From: UBA11403 sp963784615 | GTDB lineage: Bacteria > Pseudomonadota > Gammaproteobacteria > Legionellales > Legionellaceae | DNA length: 64,000 nucleotides | Reading direction: 5' to 3' | NCBI GenBank assembly: GCA_963784615.1 | Contig: CAWASG010000001.1 | Coordinates: 992,001-1,056,000 of the forward strand | In this document: positions 53,442-61,762 of the stretch, in pieces | How positions within the stretch are numbered: position 1 is the first letter of the stretch | How the letters are laid out: each line of letters begins with the position of its first letter | Program-made: the position numbers and the translations under genes | The notes under the pieces: generated by a model | Databases searched by the model: none | The model's input: the letters and a program-made list of their open reading frames with translations, nothing else | What the model was told of the DNA's origin: nothing

Positions 53442-53487
53442 TTTGGACAAAGCTGCATGCAAAAAGACGCATGCAGTTTTGTCCAAA
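53442..53487. repeat. Hairpin with AAAAAGAC loop upstream of ettA
   Basis: TTTGGACAAAGCTGCATGC, loop AAAAAGAC (53461-53468), GCATGCAGTTTTGTCCAAA. It starts about 20 nt before the ettA ATG, so it would be in the mRNA leader or the promoter. Confidence 0.88.
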
Positions 53488-53534
53488 TATAATATTCTAA
53501 TCTCAATCATTTTCCCGGCAAAAAACCGAATTCG

Positions 53535-53666
53535 TTTTTGCGAGCGCCCCCAGTACCTTCGGTACAAACAGCTGACATGAACTTGCAGGTCGTCGTTGCG
53601 AGGCACGAAGCAATCCAGGGTTCGAAGCTTTGCTCCCTGGATTGCTTCGTGCCTCGCAACGACGCC
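53535..53666. repeat. REP-like element, copy B
   Basis: The second copy of the element at 39434-39569, with CAGTACCTTCGGTA, ATGAACTTGCAGGTCGTCGT and the hairpin GAGGCACGAAGCAATCCAGG/complement. The hairpin is more perfect here than in copy A. Confidence 0.85.
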
Positions 53667-53712
53667 ACCTGGCCGATTCATTTCAGACGATAGTCCCGCT
53701 CTACAACACTGT

Positions 53713-53756
53713 TTGAACAGAGCAGCATGAGTCTTTTTTCATGCTGCTCTGTTCAA
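53713..53756. repeat. Hairpin with GTCTTTTT loop at the tdh 3' end
   Basis: TTGAACAGAGCAGCATGA, loop GTCTTTTT (53731-53738), TCATGCTGCTCTGTTCAA. Seven bases after the tdh stop. Confidence 0.88.
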
Positions 53757-53762
53757 TGTCCA

Positions 53763-54788
53763 TTAAGCCCAATCTAATATCACTTTTCCAGACTGCCCTG
53801 AAGCCATGATTTCAAACCCTTTTTGAAAATCATCCACGGAAAAGTGATGCGTCATTACAGGCGATATATCCAAACCACTTTGTAACATACAAATCATTTT
53901 GTACCACGTCTCAAACATCTCGCGACCATAAATACCCTTGATCACTAATCCCTTAAAAATCACTTGATTCCAATCCAGCGCCATTTCTGCAGGTGGAATA
54001 CCCAACATCGCAATATGACCACCATGATTCATGATCTTGACCATGTCGTTAAAGGCCTGTGGATTGCCAGACATTTCCAGCCCCACATCAAATCCTTCCG
54101 TCATGCCCAACTCACCCATCACATCAAACAACGGCTCACGACTCACATTAATCGCTCGCGTAGCCCCCATCTTGAGTGCCAAACCAAGCCGATAATCATT
54201 CACATCCGTAATCACAATGTGACGAGCACCAATGTGTCTTGCGATCGCAACTGCCATGATGCCAATGGGACCTGCACCAGTGATTAATACATCCTCACCC
54301 ACCATATCGAATGCCAATGCACAATGCGCGGCATTACCAAATGGATCAAGGATTGCAGCCTGGTCGCCAGTCACATCATCTGGCAACAACAGTACATTGC
54401 TCGCGGGTAGTGCCAAATATTCAGCAAAACATCCCGCACGATTGACACCAACGCCAACGGTATTCCGACATAAATGTCGTTTCCCCGCGCGACAATTACG
54501 ACAATATCCGCAGGTAATATGCCCCTCTCCAGAAACACGACTACCGACCGGTATCCCCTTCACTTCACTGCCAATATCAACAATTTCGCCATAAAACTCA
54601 TGACCAACCGTCATCGGTACGGGAATGGTTGCCTGTGCCCACGCATCCCAATTAAAAATATGAATATCCGTACCACAAATGGCCGTTTTCTTAATTTTGA
54701 TGAGGACGTCATTCACGCCATATTCAGGCATAGGAACATCTTGCATCCAAATTCCAGGCTCACGCTTTGCCTTGACGAGTGATTTCAT
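53763..54788 (-). CDS. tdh: L-threonine 3-dehydrogenase
   Basis: A 341-residue zinc-dependent medium-chain dehydrogenase oxidising threonine to 2-amino-3-ketobutyrate with NAD. Catalytic zinc Cys in AICGTDIHIFNWD, GHEFYGEI, the structural-zinc Cys cluster CGYCRNCRAGKRHLC and the NAD loop GAGPIGIMA. Kbl, encoded upstream, uses its product, so the two form the threonine-to-glycine pathway. Confidence 0.97.
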   Translation of the reverse strand: MKSLVKAKREPGIWMQDVPMPEYGVNDVLIKIKKTAICGTDIHIFNWDAWAQATIPVPMTVGHEFYGEIVDIGSEVKGIPVGSRVSGEGHITCGYCRNCRAGKRHLCRNTVGVGVNRAGCFAEYLALPASNVLLLPDDVTGDQAAILDPFGNAAHCALAFDMVGEDVLITGAGPIGIMAVAIARHIGARHIVITDVNDYRLGLALKMGATRAINVSREPLFDVMGELGMTEGFDVGLEMSGNPQAFNDMVKIMNHGGHIAMLGIPPAEMALDWNQVIFKGLVIKGIYGREMFETWYKMICMLQSGLDISPVMTHHFSVDDFQKGFEIMASGQSGKVILDWA

Positions 54789-54817
54789 TGTTACTCCTTA
54801 TAACAGATACGTTGAGC

Positions 54818-54901
54818 GTAGGTTGAGTTGAGGCGGGTCTGCCGAAGCCCAACATGGATGGTTTTGTTGGGCTTCGGCAGACCCGCCTCAACCCAACCTA
54901 C
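54818..54901. repeat. GTAGGTTGGG hairpin family, copy 2
   Basis: GTAGGTTGAGTTGAGGCGGG...GCCCAACA with complementary right arm. It fills the gap between kbl and tdh and includes the kbl stop codon (TAG, 54898-54900), so it is transcribed as an intercistronic hairpin. Confidence 0.85.
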
Positions 54902-56082
54902 ACAAGATTCAATTCTTGACCAACCAATTTAAATGCATTCAATGCGCGGTCCAAATGCTCAATCTCGTGTGCTGCTGACATTTGCACACGAATACGTGCC
55001 AAGCCTTTAGGAACAACAGGGAACGAAAATCCAATGACATAAATCCCTTCTTGCAATAAACGCTCAGCCATTTTTGCAGCTAACGCCGCTTCACCGAGCA
55101 TCACAGGGATAATCGGATGCTCACCAGGAACAAGATTGAATCCAAGCTTAGTCATCCCCTCTCTGAAATACTGACTATTGCGTTTGAGCTTTTTCAGCAA
55201 ATCACCACGACTTTCCAATAACTCAAGGACTGCAATTGATGTTTGTGCAATCATCGGCGCCAATGTATTCGAAAACAGATAGGGACGTGAGCGCTGACGC
55301 AACATTTCAACCACTACACGATTAGCTGAGGTGTATCCTCCAGACGCGCCACCCAACGCCTTCCCGAGCGTCCCCGTCAAAATATCAATTCGATCAGAAA
55401 CGCCAAAATGCTCAGGGGTTCCACGACCGGTTTCACCCATAAAGCCCACTGCATGGGAATCATCCACCATGACCATTGCATCAAATTCATCCGCCAAATC
55501 GCAAATGGCCGGGAGATTAGCCAAAATACCATCCATCGAAAAGACACCATCGGTGGCAATCAAACGAAAACGACAATCTTTAGCGGCAATGAGCTGCTCT
55601 CTTAACGCATTCATATCATTATTGGCATATCGAAATCGCTGCGCTTTACACAGCCTGACCCCATCAATAATACTCGCATGGTTCAATGCATCACTGATAA
55701 CCGCATCTTCCGGCCCAAGCAATGTTTCAAATAAACCCGCATTGGCATCAAAGCAAGAAGAATACAAAATGGTATCCTCCATCCCAAGAAACTCGCTCAA
55801 CTTCCGTTCCAAGGCTTTATGCGGCGTTTGTGTTCCACAAATAAACCGTACAGATGCCATACCATAACCGTACTGGTCTAACGCCTGCTTGCCTTCTGCA
55901 ATTAAATCGGGATGATTAGCCAGGCCTAAATAATTATTGGCGCACAGATTAATCACCTCATGAGCAGCCACTTCAACTTCTGCTTGCTGTTGACTGGTTA
56001 TAACGCGTTCGGGTTTATACAGCCCTTCTTTTTTTATGGCATCAATTTCAGTTTGCAAAAACTCAGTCAAGCGATTACGCAT
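54898..56082 (-). CDS. kbl: 2-amino-3-ketobutyrate CoA ligase
   Basis: A 394-residue PLP enzyme making glycine and acetyl-CoA. Features: NLCANNYLGLA, DDSHAVGFMG, and the PLP Lys in LTGTLGKALGGASGGY. Family-typical length. First gene of kbl-tdh; the region upstream is shared with a divergent methyltransferase gene. Confidence 0.97.
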   Translation of the reverse strand: MRNRLTEFLQTEIDAIKKEGLYKPERVITSQQQAEVEVAAHEVINLCANNYLGLANHPDLIAEGKQALDQYGYGMASVRFICGTQTPHKALERKLSEFLGMEDTILYSSCFDANAGLFETLLGPEDAVISDALNHASIIDGVRLCKAQRFRYANNDMNALREQLIAAKDCRFRLIATDGVFSMDGILANLPAICDLADEFDAMVMVDDSHAVGFMGETGRGTPEHFGVSDRIDILTGTLGKALGGASGGYTSANRVVVEMLRQRSRPYLFSNTLAPMIAQTSIAVLELLESRGDLLKKLKRNSQYFREGMTKLGFNLVPGEHPIIPVMLGEAALAAKMAERLLQEGIYVIGFSFPVVPKGLARIRVQMSAAHEIEHLDRALNAFKLVGQELNLV

Positions 56083-56177
56083 GATCTTCTACCTTCCATT
56101 TTGAAGAAAAAAGAGATGATACCAAATTATGGGACTTCGGTGTATACTAATCCAATGCTTAAAATTAGGAAGACTGC

Positions 56178-56996
56178 ATGTCCGTAACGGCCATGTACAA
56201 TGACATCGCGAGCCATTATGCAACTGCAAATCGATTTGGCTCGATTAGTGTCAGTCATGAATGCGCTATTAATCAAATTATAAAAGCGCATCTTAACGAA
56301 AAACCGCATTATAAAGTATTAGACTTTGGTGTGGGTGACGGCACTTTTCTGCAAAAACTTGAAACCTATCTACCGCAATCCACATTTACGGGTATTGATG
56401 TTTCCTCCGAAATGCTTAAAAAAGCGAATGCCGTTGTACCCTTAACAACGATTGAAGCCAGTGCGACCGAGGCAAGCCATTTTTTGCCACATCATAGCCA
56501 GGATTTAGTACTCGCGCATTTCATTAATGCCTATATCCCTATTGATAAACTCTTTAACCAAGCCAAATTATTAACCCGCGCAAATGGCCATTTTTCCCTA
56601 ATCACCACCACGTACGATTCATTTCCGAATGCCCAACGACAATTAGCCGAGTTTGTATCTCAAGAGTCGATTTTAAGCAGGATCGTAGGTCATTATTATA
56701 AAGCCATCGTCAAAAATACAACGGTTGCAGCCGGTGAAGATGAATTAATGAACGCCTTCGCCCAACACCAGTTTGAAATCATCGATCACCAGCGTCTAAG
56801 TATTCCAATCACACTGAATAACATCGACGAACTCGCCCTGTTTGGCATTGAAGGCACCTGGTTCTTAAACAGCTTATCCATTCGCATGCTACCCAGAAAC
56901 TTCCTGCTCCAACGCCTTAAGCGCCTGTTTAGTAAAATTTTCGAATTTCCTTATAAAGACACGCATGTCATTGATGTGGTGCTGGCGAAAAAATAA
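56178..56996 (+). CDS. SAM-dependent methyltransferase
   Basis: A 272-residue class I methyltransferase. Motif I is VLDFGVGDGTFLQ (about residues 49-61), followed by GIDVSSEML with the acidic residue that binds SAM ribose. The C-terminal part is helical and unplaced. AGGAAG stands before the ATG. Divergent from kbl; substrate unknown. Confidence 0.8.
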   Translation: MSVTAMYNDIASHYATANRFGSISVSHECAINQIIKAHLNEKPHYKVLDFGVGDGTFLQKLETYLPQSTFTGIDVSSEMLKKANAVVPLTTIEASATEASHFLPHHSQDLVLAHFINAYIPIDKLFNQAKLLTRANGHFSLITTTYDSFPNAQRQLAEFVSQESILSRIVGHYYKAIVKNTTVAAGEDELMNAFAQHQFEIIDHQRLSIPITLNNIDELALFGIEGTWFLNSLSIRMLPRNFLLQRLKRLFSKIFEFPYKDTHVIDVVLAKK

Positions 56997-57000
56997 CACT

Positions 57001-57182
57001 AAGCAGACCGAATTAAGTATCTATAGTTTTATTCGTCAAGCTGAAACCCAGGTTTCGATTTTGTGATTGAAGAAAAATGTGCGCGTAGCCATTCTACGTA
57101 AGCATTTTTCTGATTGAGCAAAATTGAAAGATGGGTTTCAGATTGGATGAAGAAAACTATAGATACTTAATTCGGTCTGCTT
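57001..57182. repeat. 182-bp inverted repeat between convergent genes
   Basis: AAGCAGACCGAATTAAGTAT...AGTTTT at 57001-57030 and the exact complement at 57153-57182; inner arms (GAAACCCA/TGGGTTTC, CAAAAT-type) also pair, so nearly the whole sequence folds. It reaches exactly to the pyk stop. It may serve as a bidirectional terminator, or be a small non-autonomous element. Confidence 0.88.
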
Positions 57183-58626
57183 ATATAACATCACCAACAC
57201 GCAGAATTTTCAAAACATTGGTACCACCGCCTTCACCAATAATATCGCCTCGCGTCATGATGACCAAATCGCCTTCATTCAGGTATTGACGACCACATAA
57301 AAATTGAATAACTTCACGATTCGCATTTTCAGAAGGTATTTTAAAAATATCAAAATAATGCGGATAAACACCGCGGTACAGTGTCATTCGTCGACACGTA
57401 TTCAAATGCCGTGAAATAGCAAAAATCGGTATACTCGATCGTATACGCGACATCAATAACGGCGTGGTCCCTGACTCAGTCAAGGATATAATGGCTTTAA
57501 TGGGCATGTGATTACCCAGATACATTGCCGACATGGCAATGCCTTCATCAACTGCCGCAAAGACCTCGTCGAGACGATGGTGAGATAATCGAGATTTTCG
57601 ACTTTTTTCGGCCCCCAAACAGACGCGCGACATTGCCCGTATGACATTAGCAGGATCAACACCGATTGCAGTTTCAGCAGACAACATCACGGCATCAGTG
57701 CCATCAAGCACTGCATTAGCAACATCAAACACCTCGGCGCGTGTGGGTATAGCATTGGTTATCATGCTTTCCATCATTTGCGTCGCCACAATAACCCCTC
57801 GATTTAAATGACGCGCTCGATGAATGATTTGTTTTTGTATGGCCGGTAACTCAGCATCACCTATTTCCACCCCCAAATCACCGCGCGCAACCATCACCAC
57901 ATCGGAGGCCAGAATGATGTCATCAATGGCTTTAACTGCTTCAATTCGCTCAATTTTGGCAACAATACCGGCATGTGATCCGGCCTGCGTTAGTAAGGTA
58001 CGACATTCTTCAACGTCGAGCGCATTGCGCGGAAATGATATAGCGACGTAATCCGCTTCTACTGTCGCCGCAATTAAAATATGTTGCTTGTCTTTATCCG
58101 TAATGGCACTGGCAGACAGTCCGCCCCCTTGACGATTAATGCCTTTATTATTCGATAACTCCCCACCAACAACCACCTTGCATTCAATGCGCTGACCAAC
58201 AACCGCGAGCACCGTCAACACTAAACGTCCATCATCCAATAACAACGTATCGCCAATCTTCACATCCTGAGGCAATTCCTTGTAATCAATACCAACTTGC
58301 GTCTCATCACCCGCGTCATTCTCAAGACTCGCATCGAGTGAAAATGCAGCACCATGTTTTAAATAAACTTTTTTATTAATGAAACCCGCAATACGAATTT
58401 TGGGGCCCTGTAAATCCACTAAAATAGCAACGAACCGCCCCGCTTCCTTCGCCAATTTGCGTACTAGTTCAACACGCGCGGCATGCTCTTCAATAGTCCC
58501 ATGCGACATATTCATACGCACAATATCAACCCCAGCATCAATCATGGCCCGCAAAACAGGTTCTGTGTTACTAGCCGGACCGAGTGTAGCAATAATTTTG
58601 GTACGCCGAACGACAACATGATTCAT
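57181..58626 (-). CDS. pyk: Pyruvate kinase
   Basis: A 481-residue glycolytic enzyme making pyruvate and ATP. Landmarks: RTKIIATLGPASN, MNMSHGTIEEH, DLQGPKIRIA, MVARGDLGVEIG, ATQMMESMI and DAVMLSAETA. The C-terminal allosteric domain ends with RVGDVI. Standard length; single gene with repeats on both sides. Confidence 0.97.
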   Translation of the reverse strand: MNHVVVRRTKIIATLGPASNTEPVLRAMIDAGVDIVRMNMSHGTIEEHAARVELVRKLAKEAGRFVAILVDLQGPKIRIAGFINKKVYLKHGAAFSLDASLENDAGDETQVGIDYKELPQDVKIGDTLLLDDGRLVLTVLAVVGQRIECKVVVGGELSNNKGINRQGGGLSASAITDKDKQHILIAATVEADYVAISFPRNALDVEECRTLLTQAGSHAGIVAKIERIEAVKAIDDIILASDVVMVARGDLGVEIGDAELPAIQKQIIHRARHLNRGVIVATQMMESMITNAIPTRAEVFDVANAVLDGTDAVMLSAETAIGVDPANVIRAMSRVCLGAEKSRKSRLSHHRLDEVFAAVDEGIAMSAMYLGNHMPIKAIISLTESGTTPLLMSRIRSSIPIFAISRHLNTCRRMTLYRGVYPHYFDIFKIPSENANREVIQFLCGRQYLNEGDLVIMTRGDIIGEGGGTNVLKILRVGDVI

Positions 58627-58983
58627 GAATATTTATCCTTTAATGGTAACTACGCTCACCCTCACTGCCATTAAGTTAAGGGAAATAATCGGACGTAGGT
58701 TGGGTTGAGCGAGAGCGAAGCCCAACAAAATCGTCATGTTGGGCTTCGCTCTCGCTCAACCCAACCTACGCGTACATCAATCATTTTTTCCTTAACTTAA
58801 TGGCAGTGACGCTCACCCTTATTCACATGAGGTAGTAAATGAAACGCCTGGATTATCGGCGACCTTAGCTATCGACGCACCACGCTCGCTATTTTTTGGG
58901 TCGAATGATTTGCAATCATTCTCAATAGTCATACGATTGCGCAACCCTGTCAATTTGTCAATTGCCTGGTCATACATAAAATA
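58627..58983. other. Gene-free stretch with nested palindromes
   Basis: An outer inverted repeat CACTGCCATTAAGTTAAGG (58663-58681) and complement (58790-58808) encloses the GTAGGTTGGG hairpin (58695-58769, copy 3). ACGCTCACCCT stands as a direct repeat on both sides (58652, 58809). The rest of the region is AT-rich promoter DNA. Confidence 0.8.
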
Positions 58984-58992
58984 TGCTATAAT
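58984..58992 (+). promoter_or_regulatory. Extended -10 promoter of the F-box-like gene
   Basis: TGCTATAAT is a perfect extended -10 (TGn TATAAT), 35 nt before ATG 59028. A weak -35 (TTGCCT) lies 19 nt upstream. Confidence 0.6.
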
Positions 58993-59027
58993 GACAAAAA
59001 ATCAATCATATTTTGCAGGAGATGAAT

Positions 59028-60239
59028 ATGCGTCATCAATCATCAAAATCGAGTCCAGCACAATAAGCCAGCAAGACCGAACCTAAGCAACCCTCTTCAA
59101 CTTCTTCGATTTCGGGGAGTGCTGGGGCTGCAGCAGCAGCGGCAGCTGCGGCTGCGAGTCAAGATAAAAAGCGTTCCACATTGTCGGATGACCGTACTGT
59201 CAGGGGCGTGACTTCTTTCCTTGACGCTGAAGGGAAACAGGCACTAGCGTCGACCTCAAAACAGCATTCAAGCATTATTTACGCAGACCCTCTACTCGAT
59301 ATCGCTCATCGCAATAAAAAGATAACGCTAAAATTATTACAAGCTGTTGCCAATGGCATGGAGAGCAGAGAAGTTAATGTTGATCCTAAGCCCAAAGATT
59401 TATTTGCCAAAGATTTGCTTCGTCGTTCGCCCGAATTTTTATTGGAGAAAGGAATTTTCACGGACTGGGGAGGCCGAACATTTATAGGTCGGAGGACTGA
59501 AGAACATCCCGATGGCGAGGGCATCACGGCTTTTCAATATGCGTTATGGGCAAAAGATTTCAAGATGATAGAGATGATGCTGAAGTGCATACCCGTTGGT
59601 GAAGAAGGTGACGCAATCAGGACGGAACTTCTAAGACAATATGAACAAGTTACAATACCGAGATATCAAGGTGGTGGTTTGACTTATACGCACACCTATG
59701 AACGTCCGAAGGTGGATGCGGCTGGTATCCCCATAAAAGATGCTTCTGGGAATTGGGATTGTGAAACTGTGACAGAGGAGCGCTGGGGAAACCATTTCGA
59801 TATAACACCACTTCTCAATGCTTATAAAGATTATGATATTCATTTTGATGCTCGTACATGGCCACAACGCGATGCTTATTGGATAAAAGTCATTGGGACG
59901 CAGCAGCGCTTACTCCCAATAAATATTTTGCAACGTTACTGTGACCCAGATATACCATTTGATCCCTTGCCGGCGTTTACGGGCGCCTTTAAGCGTACAA
60001 CACAGTATTATAATTACCTTCATAGCGCGTTTGAGTCGTTACTTTCTTCATCTTTATCTTCCGATTTTTCGTTATTGCGTGGGCGCTGCGGGCGGGGGGG
60101 CGGCGGGGATAGGGGCGGCGGGATTATTTTTGATTTGACGGCGATCCGCCGAATTGATGAAGTCAGTACAAACGAGATAGAAAAAATTAAACAGCTGTTA
60201 GCTGCGCCTGGTGAGAGTCCCACTCAGTTCCGCCCTTGA
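59028..60239 (+). pseudogene. F-box-like protein, putative effector, early in-frame stop
   Basis: A gene start with AGGAG six bases before ATG 59028 reads MRHQSSKSSPAQ, then TAA at 59064, then continues in the same frame with a Ser/Ala-rich linker to 59181, where a long frame of 352 residues goes on. So a single nonsense codon interrupts an otherwise coherent ~403-residue protein. GVTSFLDAEGKQALASTSKQHSSII resembles an F-box-like motif; GITAFQYALWAKDFKMIEMML resembles an ankyrin unit. A Gly/Arg-rich patch precedes the C-terminal ~30 residues. Restart at TTG 59181 is possible but has no clear ribosome site. F-box identity is tentative. Confidence 0.6.
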
Positions 60240-60336
60240 GTTTATATTGATAGATCAGGCCGCATGCATAGGACGCACATACGCCATCCCAACATGCGGT
60301 CATGAACCATTCCAATAACTCAGTATAATTTATATA

Positions 60337-60485
60337 AAATATTTGTAACTAATCACCATATCGTGCCTACCGTAGAACTGTGTTCGTAGCTAGCATTCTA
60401 GCAGGACGTAAGATGTGTATAATGATAAGCGTGCAACGGCACATCCCAAACGTCATCGGTGGTGAATGGTTACAAATATTTATTG
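60337..60485. repeat. Inverted repeat TTTGTAACTAATCACC...GGTGAATGGTTACAAA
   Basis: Arms of about 25 bp (60337-60363 and 60457-60482) with two small mismatched places and a 93-nt interior. It lies in the 498-nt gap 60240-60737, which contains no gene, and is followed by a second hairpin. Confidence 0.75.
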
Positions 60486-60541
60486 AAACATAGTTGATCA
60501 GATAGACACGAAGGATCCTTCATGCTTCATAGTTAGTTTGA

Positions 60542-60682
60542 AATTAAGCCGAACCGACCGAGCCGCGACCGTTAGGGAGCGTTCACAGAGCCAGCCAGCA
60601 ATCAAAATAAATACAGGTTTTTTGCAAACTTACCTGCAGTGAACGTTTGCTAACGCGCGCGGCTCGGACGGTTCGGCTTAAT
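60542..60682. repeat. Inverted repeat AATTAAGCCGAACC
   Basis: Left AATTAAGCCGAACC and GACCGAGCCGCG, right CGCGCGGCTCGG and GGTTCGGCTTAATT, with partial inner pairing GCGTTCAC/GTGAACG. It contains CGACCGTTAGGGAG shared with 51633-51724. Confidence 0.8.
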
Positions 60683-60737
60683 TCCAAGCATAAGATGCGT
60701 TTACCCTGTTAACTTAGTGTTATTACGCTCAGGGCAT

Positions 60738-61430
60738 TTATAACTTACTTCTCAGCATAACTTGATTTTCGGGAACATTATCTGACGGCTTAAAACCGAA
60801 CATTGTATGAGGATAGAACGTTACCTTCCCTGTTGAGATGTCGTGATTACCTCCTACAATTCCGCATTTTCCTGCCTCAATCCTCTTTCTTAAAATATCA
60901 CTTTGTTCAATCACAGCCTGTACTGATTTTTCTACATTAATTGCTGTTACTTTTTCAACAAACTCTTCGTTATTCGACGATCGATCCTCCGTAACAGTCT
61001 TCTCTGAACTCACGGCGGGCTGTATTTTGGATAATAAGCAAGTGAGCTTTCCCATTTCTACTTTATCACAAGCACCCTTTACTGCACCGCAATTAGTATG
61101 GCCTAGAATCACAATGATTTTGGCACCGGCTATTTCACAAGCAAACTCCATACTCCCTAAAATATCATCATTAATTATGGTACCTGCAATCCGAATACTG
61201 AATACATCCCCTATTCCTTGATCAAAAATCAGCTCTACAGAGGTGCGGGAGTCTATGCAGCTTAAAATAACTGCAAATGGATGCTGTGACTCAGAGGTTT
61301 CATTTGCTTGCTCTAAAAGGTTACGATTCACTTTCAGATTATTTGTAAAACGTTCATTACCTGCTATTAATAATTTCAAAGCGAGTTCTGGGCTAATTGC
61401 TTCCTGCATTTTCTTAGTCAAGGTTTTCAT
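60738..61430 (-). CDS. Beta-class carbonic anhydrase
   Basis: A 230-residue zinc enzyme interconverting CO2 and bicarbonate. Zinc ligands and catalytic residues are in SCIDSRT (Cys and Asp-Arg pair) and LGHTNCGAV (His and Cys); RIAGTIIND and GSMEFACEIAGA match the family. The C-terminus (IVGGNHDISTGKVTFY) is typical. Cytoplasmic. Single gene. Confidence 0.93.
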   Translation of the reverse strand: MKTLTKKMQEAISPELALKLLIAGNERFTNNLKVNRNLLEQANETSESQHPFAVILSCIDSRTSVELIFDQGIGDVFSIRIAGTIINDDILGSMEFACEIAGAKIIVILGHTNCGAVKGACDKVEMGKLTCLLSKIQPAVSSEKTVTEDRSSNNEEFVEKVTAINVEKSVQAVIEQSDILRKRIEAGKCGIVGGNHDISTGKVTFYPHTMFGFKPSDNVPENQVMLRSKL

Positions 61431-61500
61431 TCTGTCTCCGACGAATTATATTTATATTCAAAAAACTAGATTAGCTTTTTTGTATACGATGTTTCGTATC

Positions 61501-61625
61501 CTTTCGATATCGCAGGGAAATCTAAGCGCCGACTTTCCGCGGCTTGTCCGCGGAATCCAGGGATCTCTCACTGAGCATGGATCTCTGGATTCCGCGGAAA
61601 GTCGGCGCCCTGCTATATCGAGAGG
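61501..61625. repeat. Hairpin GGCGCCGACTTTCCGCGG family
   Basis: AGCGCCGACTTTCCGCGG (61525 on) pairs with CCGCGGAAAGTCGGCGCC (to 61609); GCGGAATCCAG also pairs. Outer flanks TCGATATCGCAGGG / CCTGCTATATCGA extend the symmetry. Gap 61431-61762 holds nothing else. Confidence 0.8.
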
Positions 61626-61762
61626 GTACGATGTTTCTTTAGATAATGAAAAGCTTAGCAGGCGATTCTTAAGAGAAAATTAACAGAATTAACAAAAAAC
61701 CGTAACTCACCAGGTACATCATGAAGCTGAGCTGAAATAGGAATGATGGTGCAGCACCAATC

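Noticed and set aside
55331..55867. 178-residue plus-strand frame inside kbl
   Set aside because: Antisense shadow of a clearly conserved enzyme gene.
60337..60485. Integron attC-like site
   Set aside because: The arms contain TGTAAC/GTTACA, but the core-site sequences and an integrase gene are missing.
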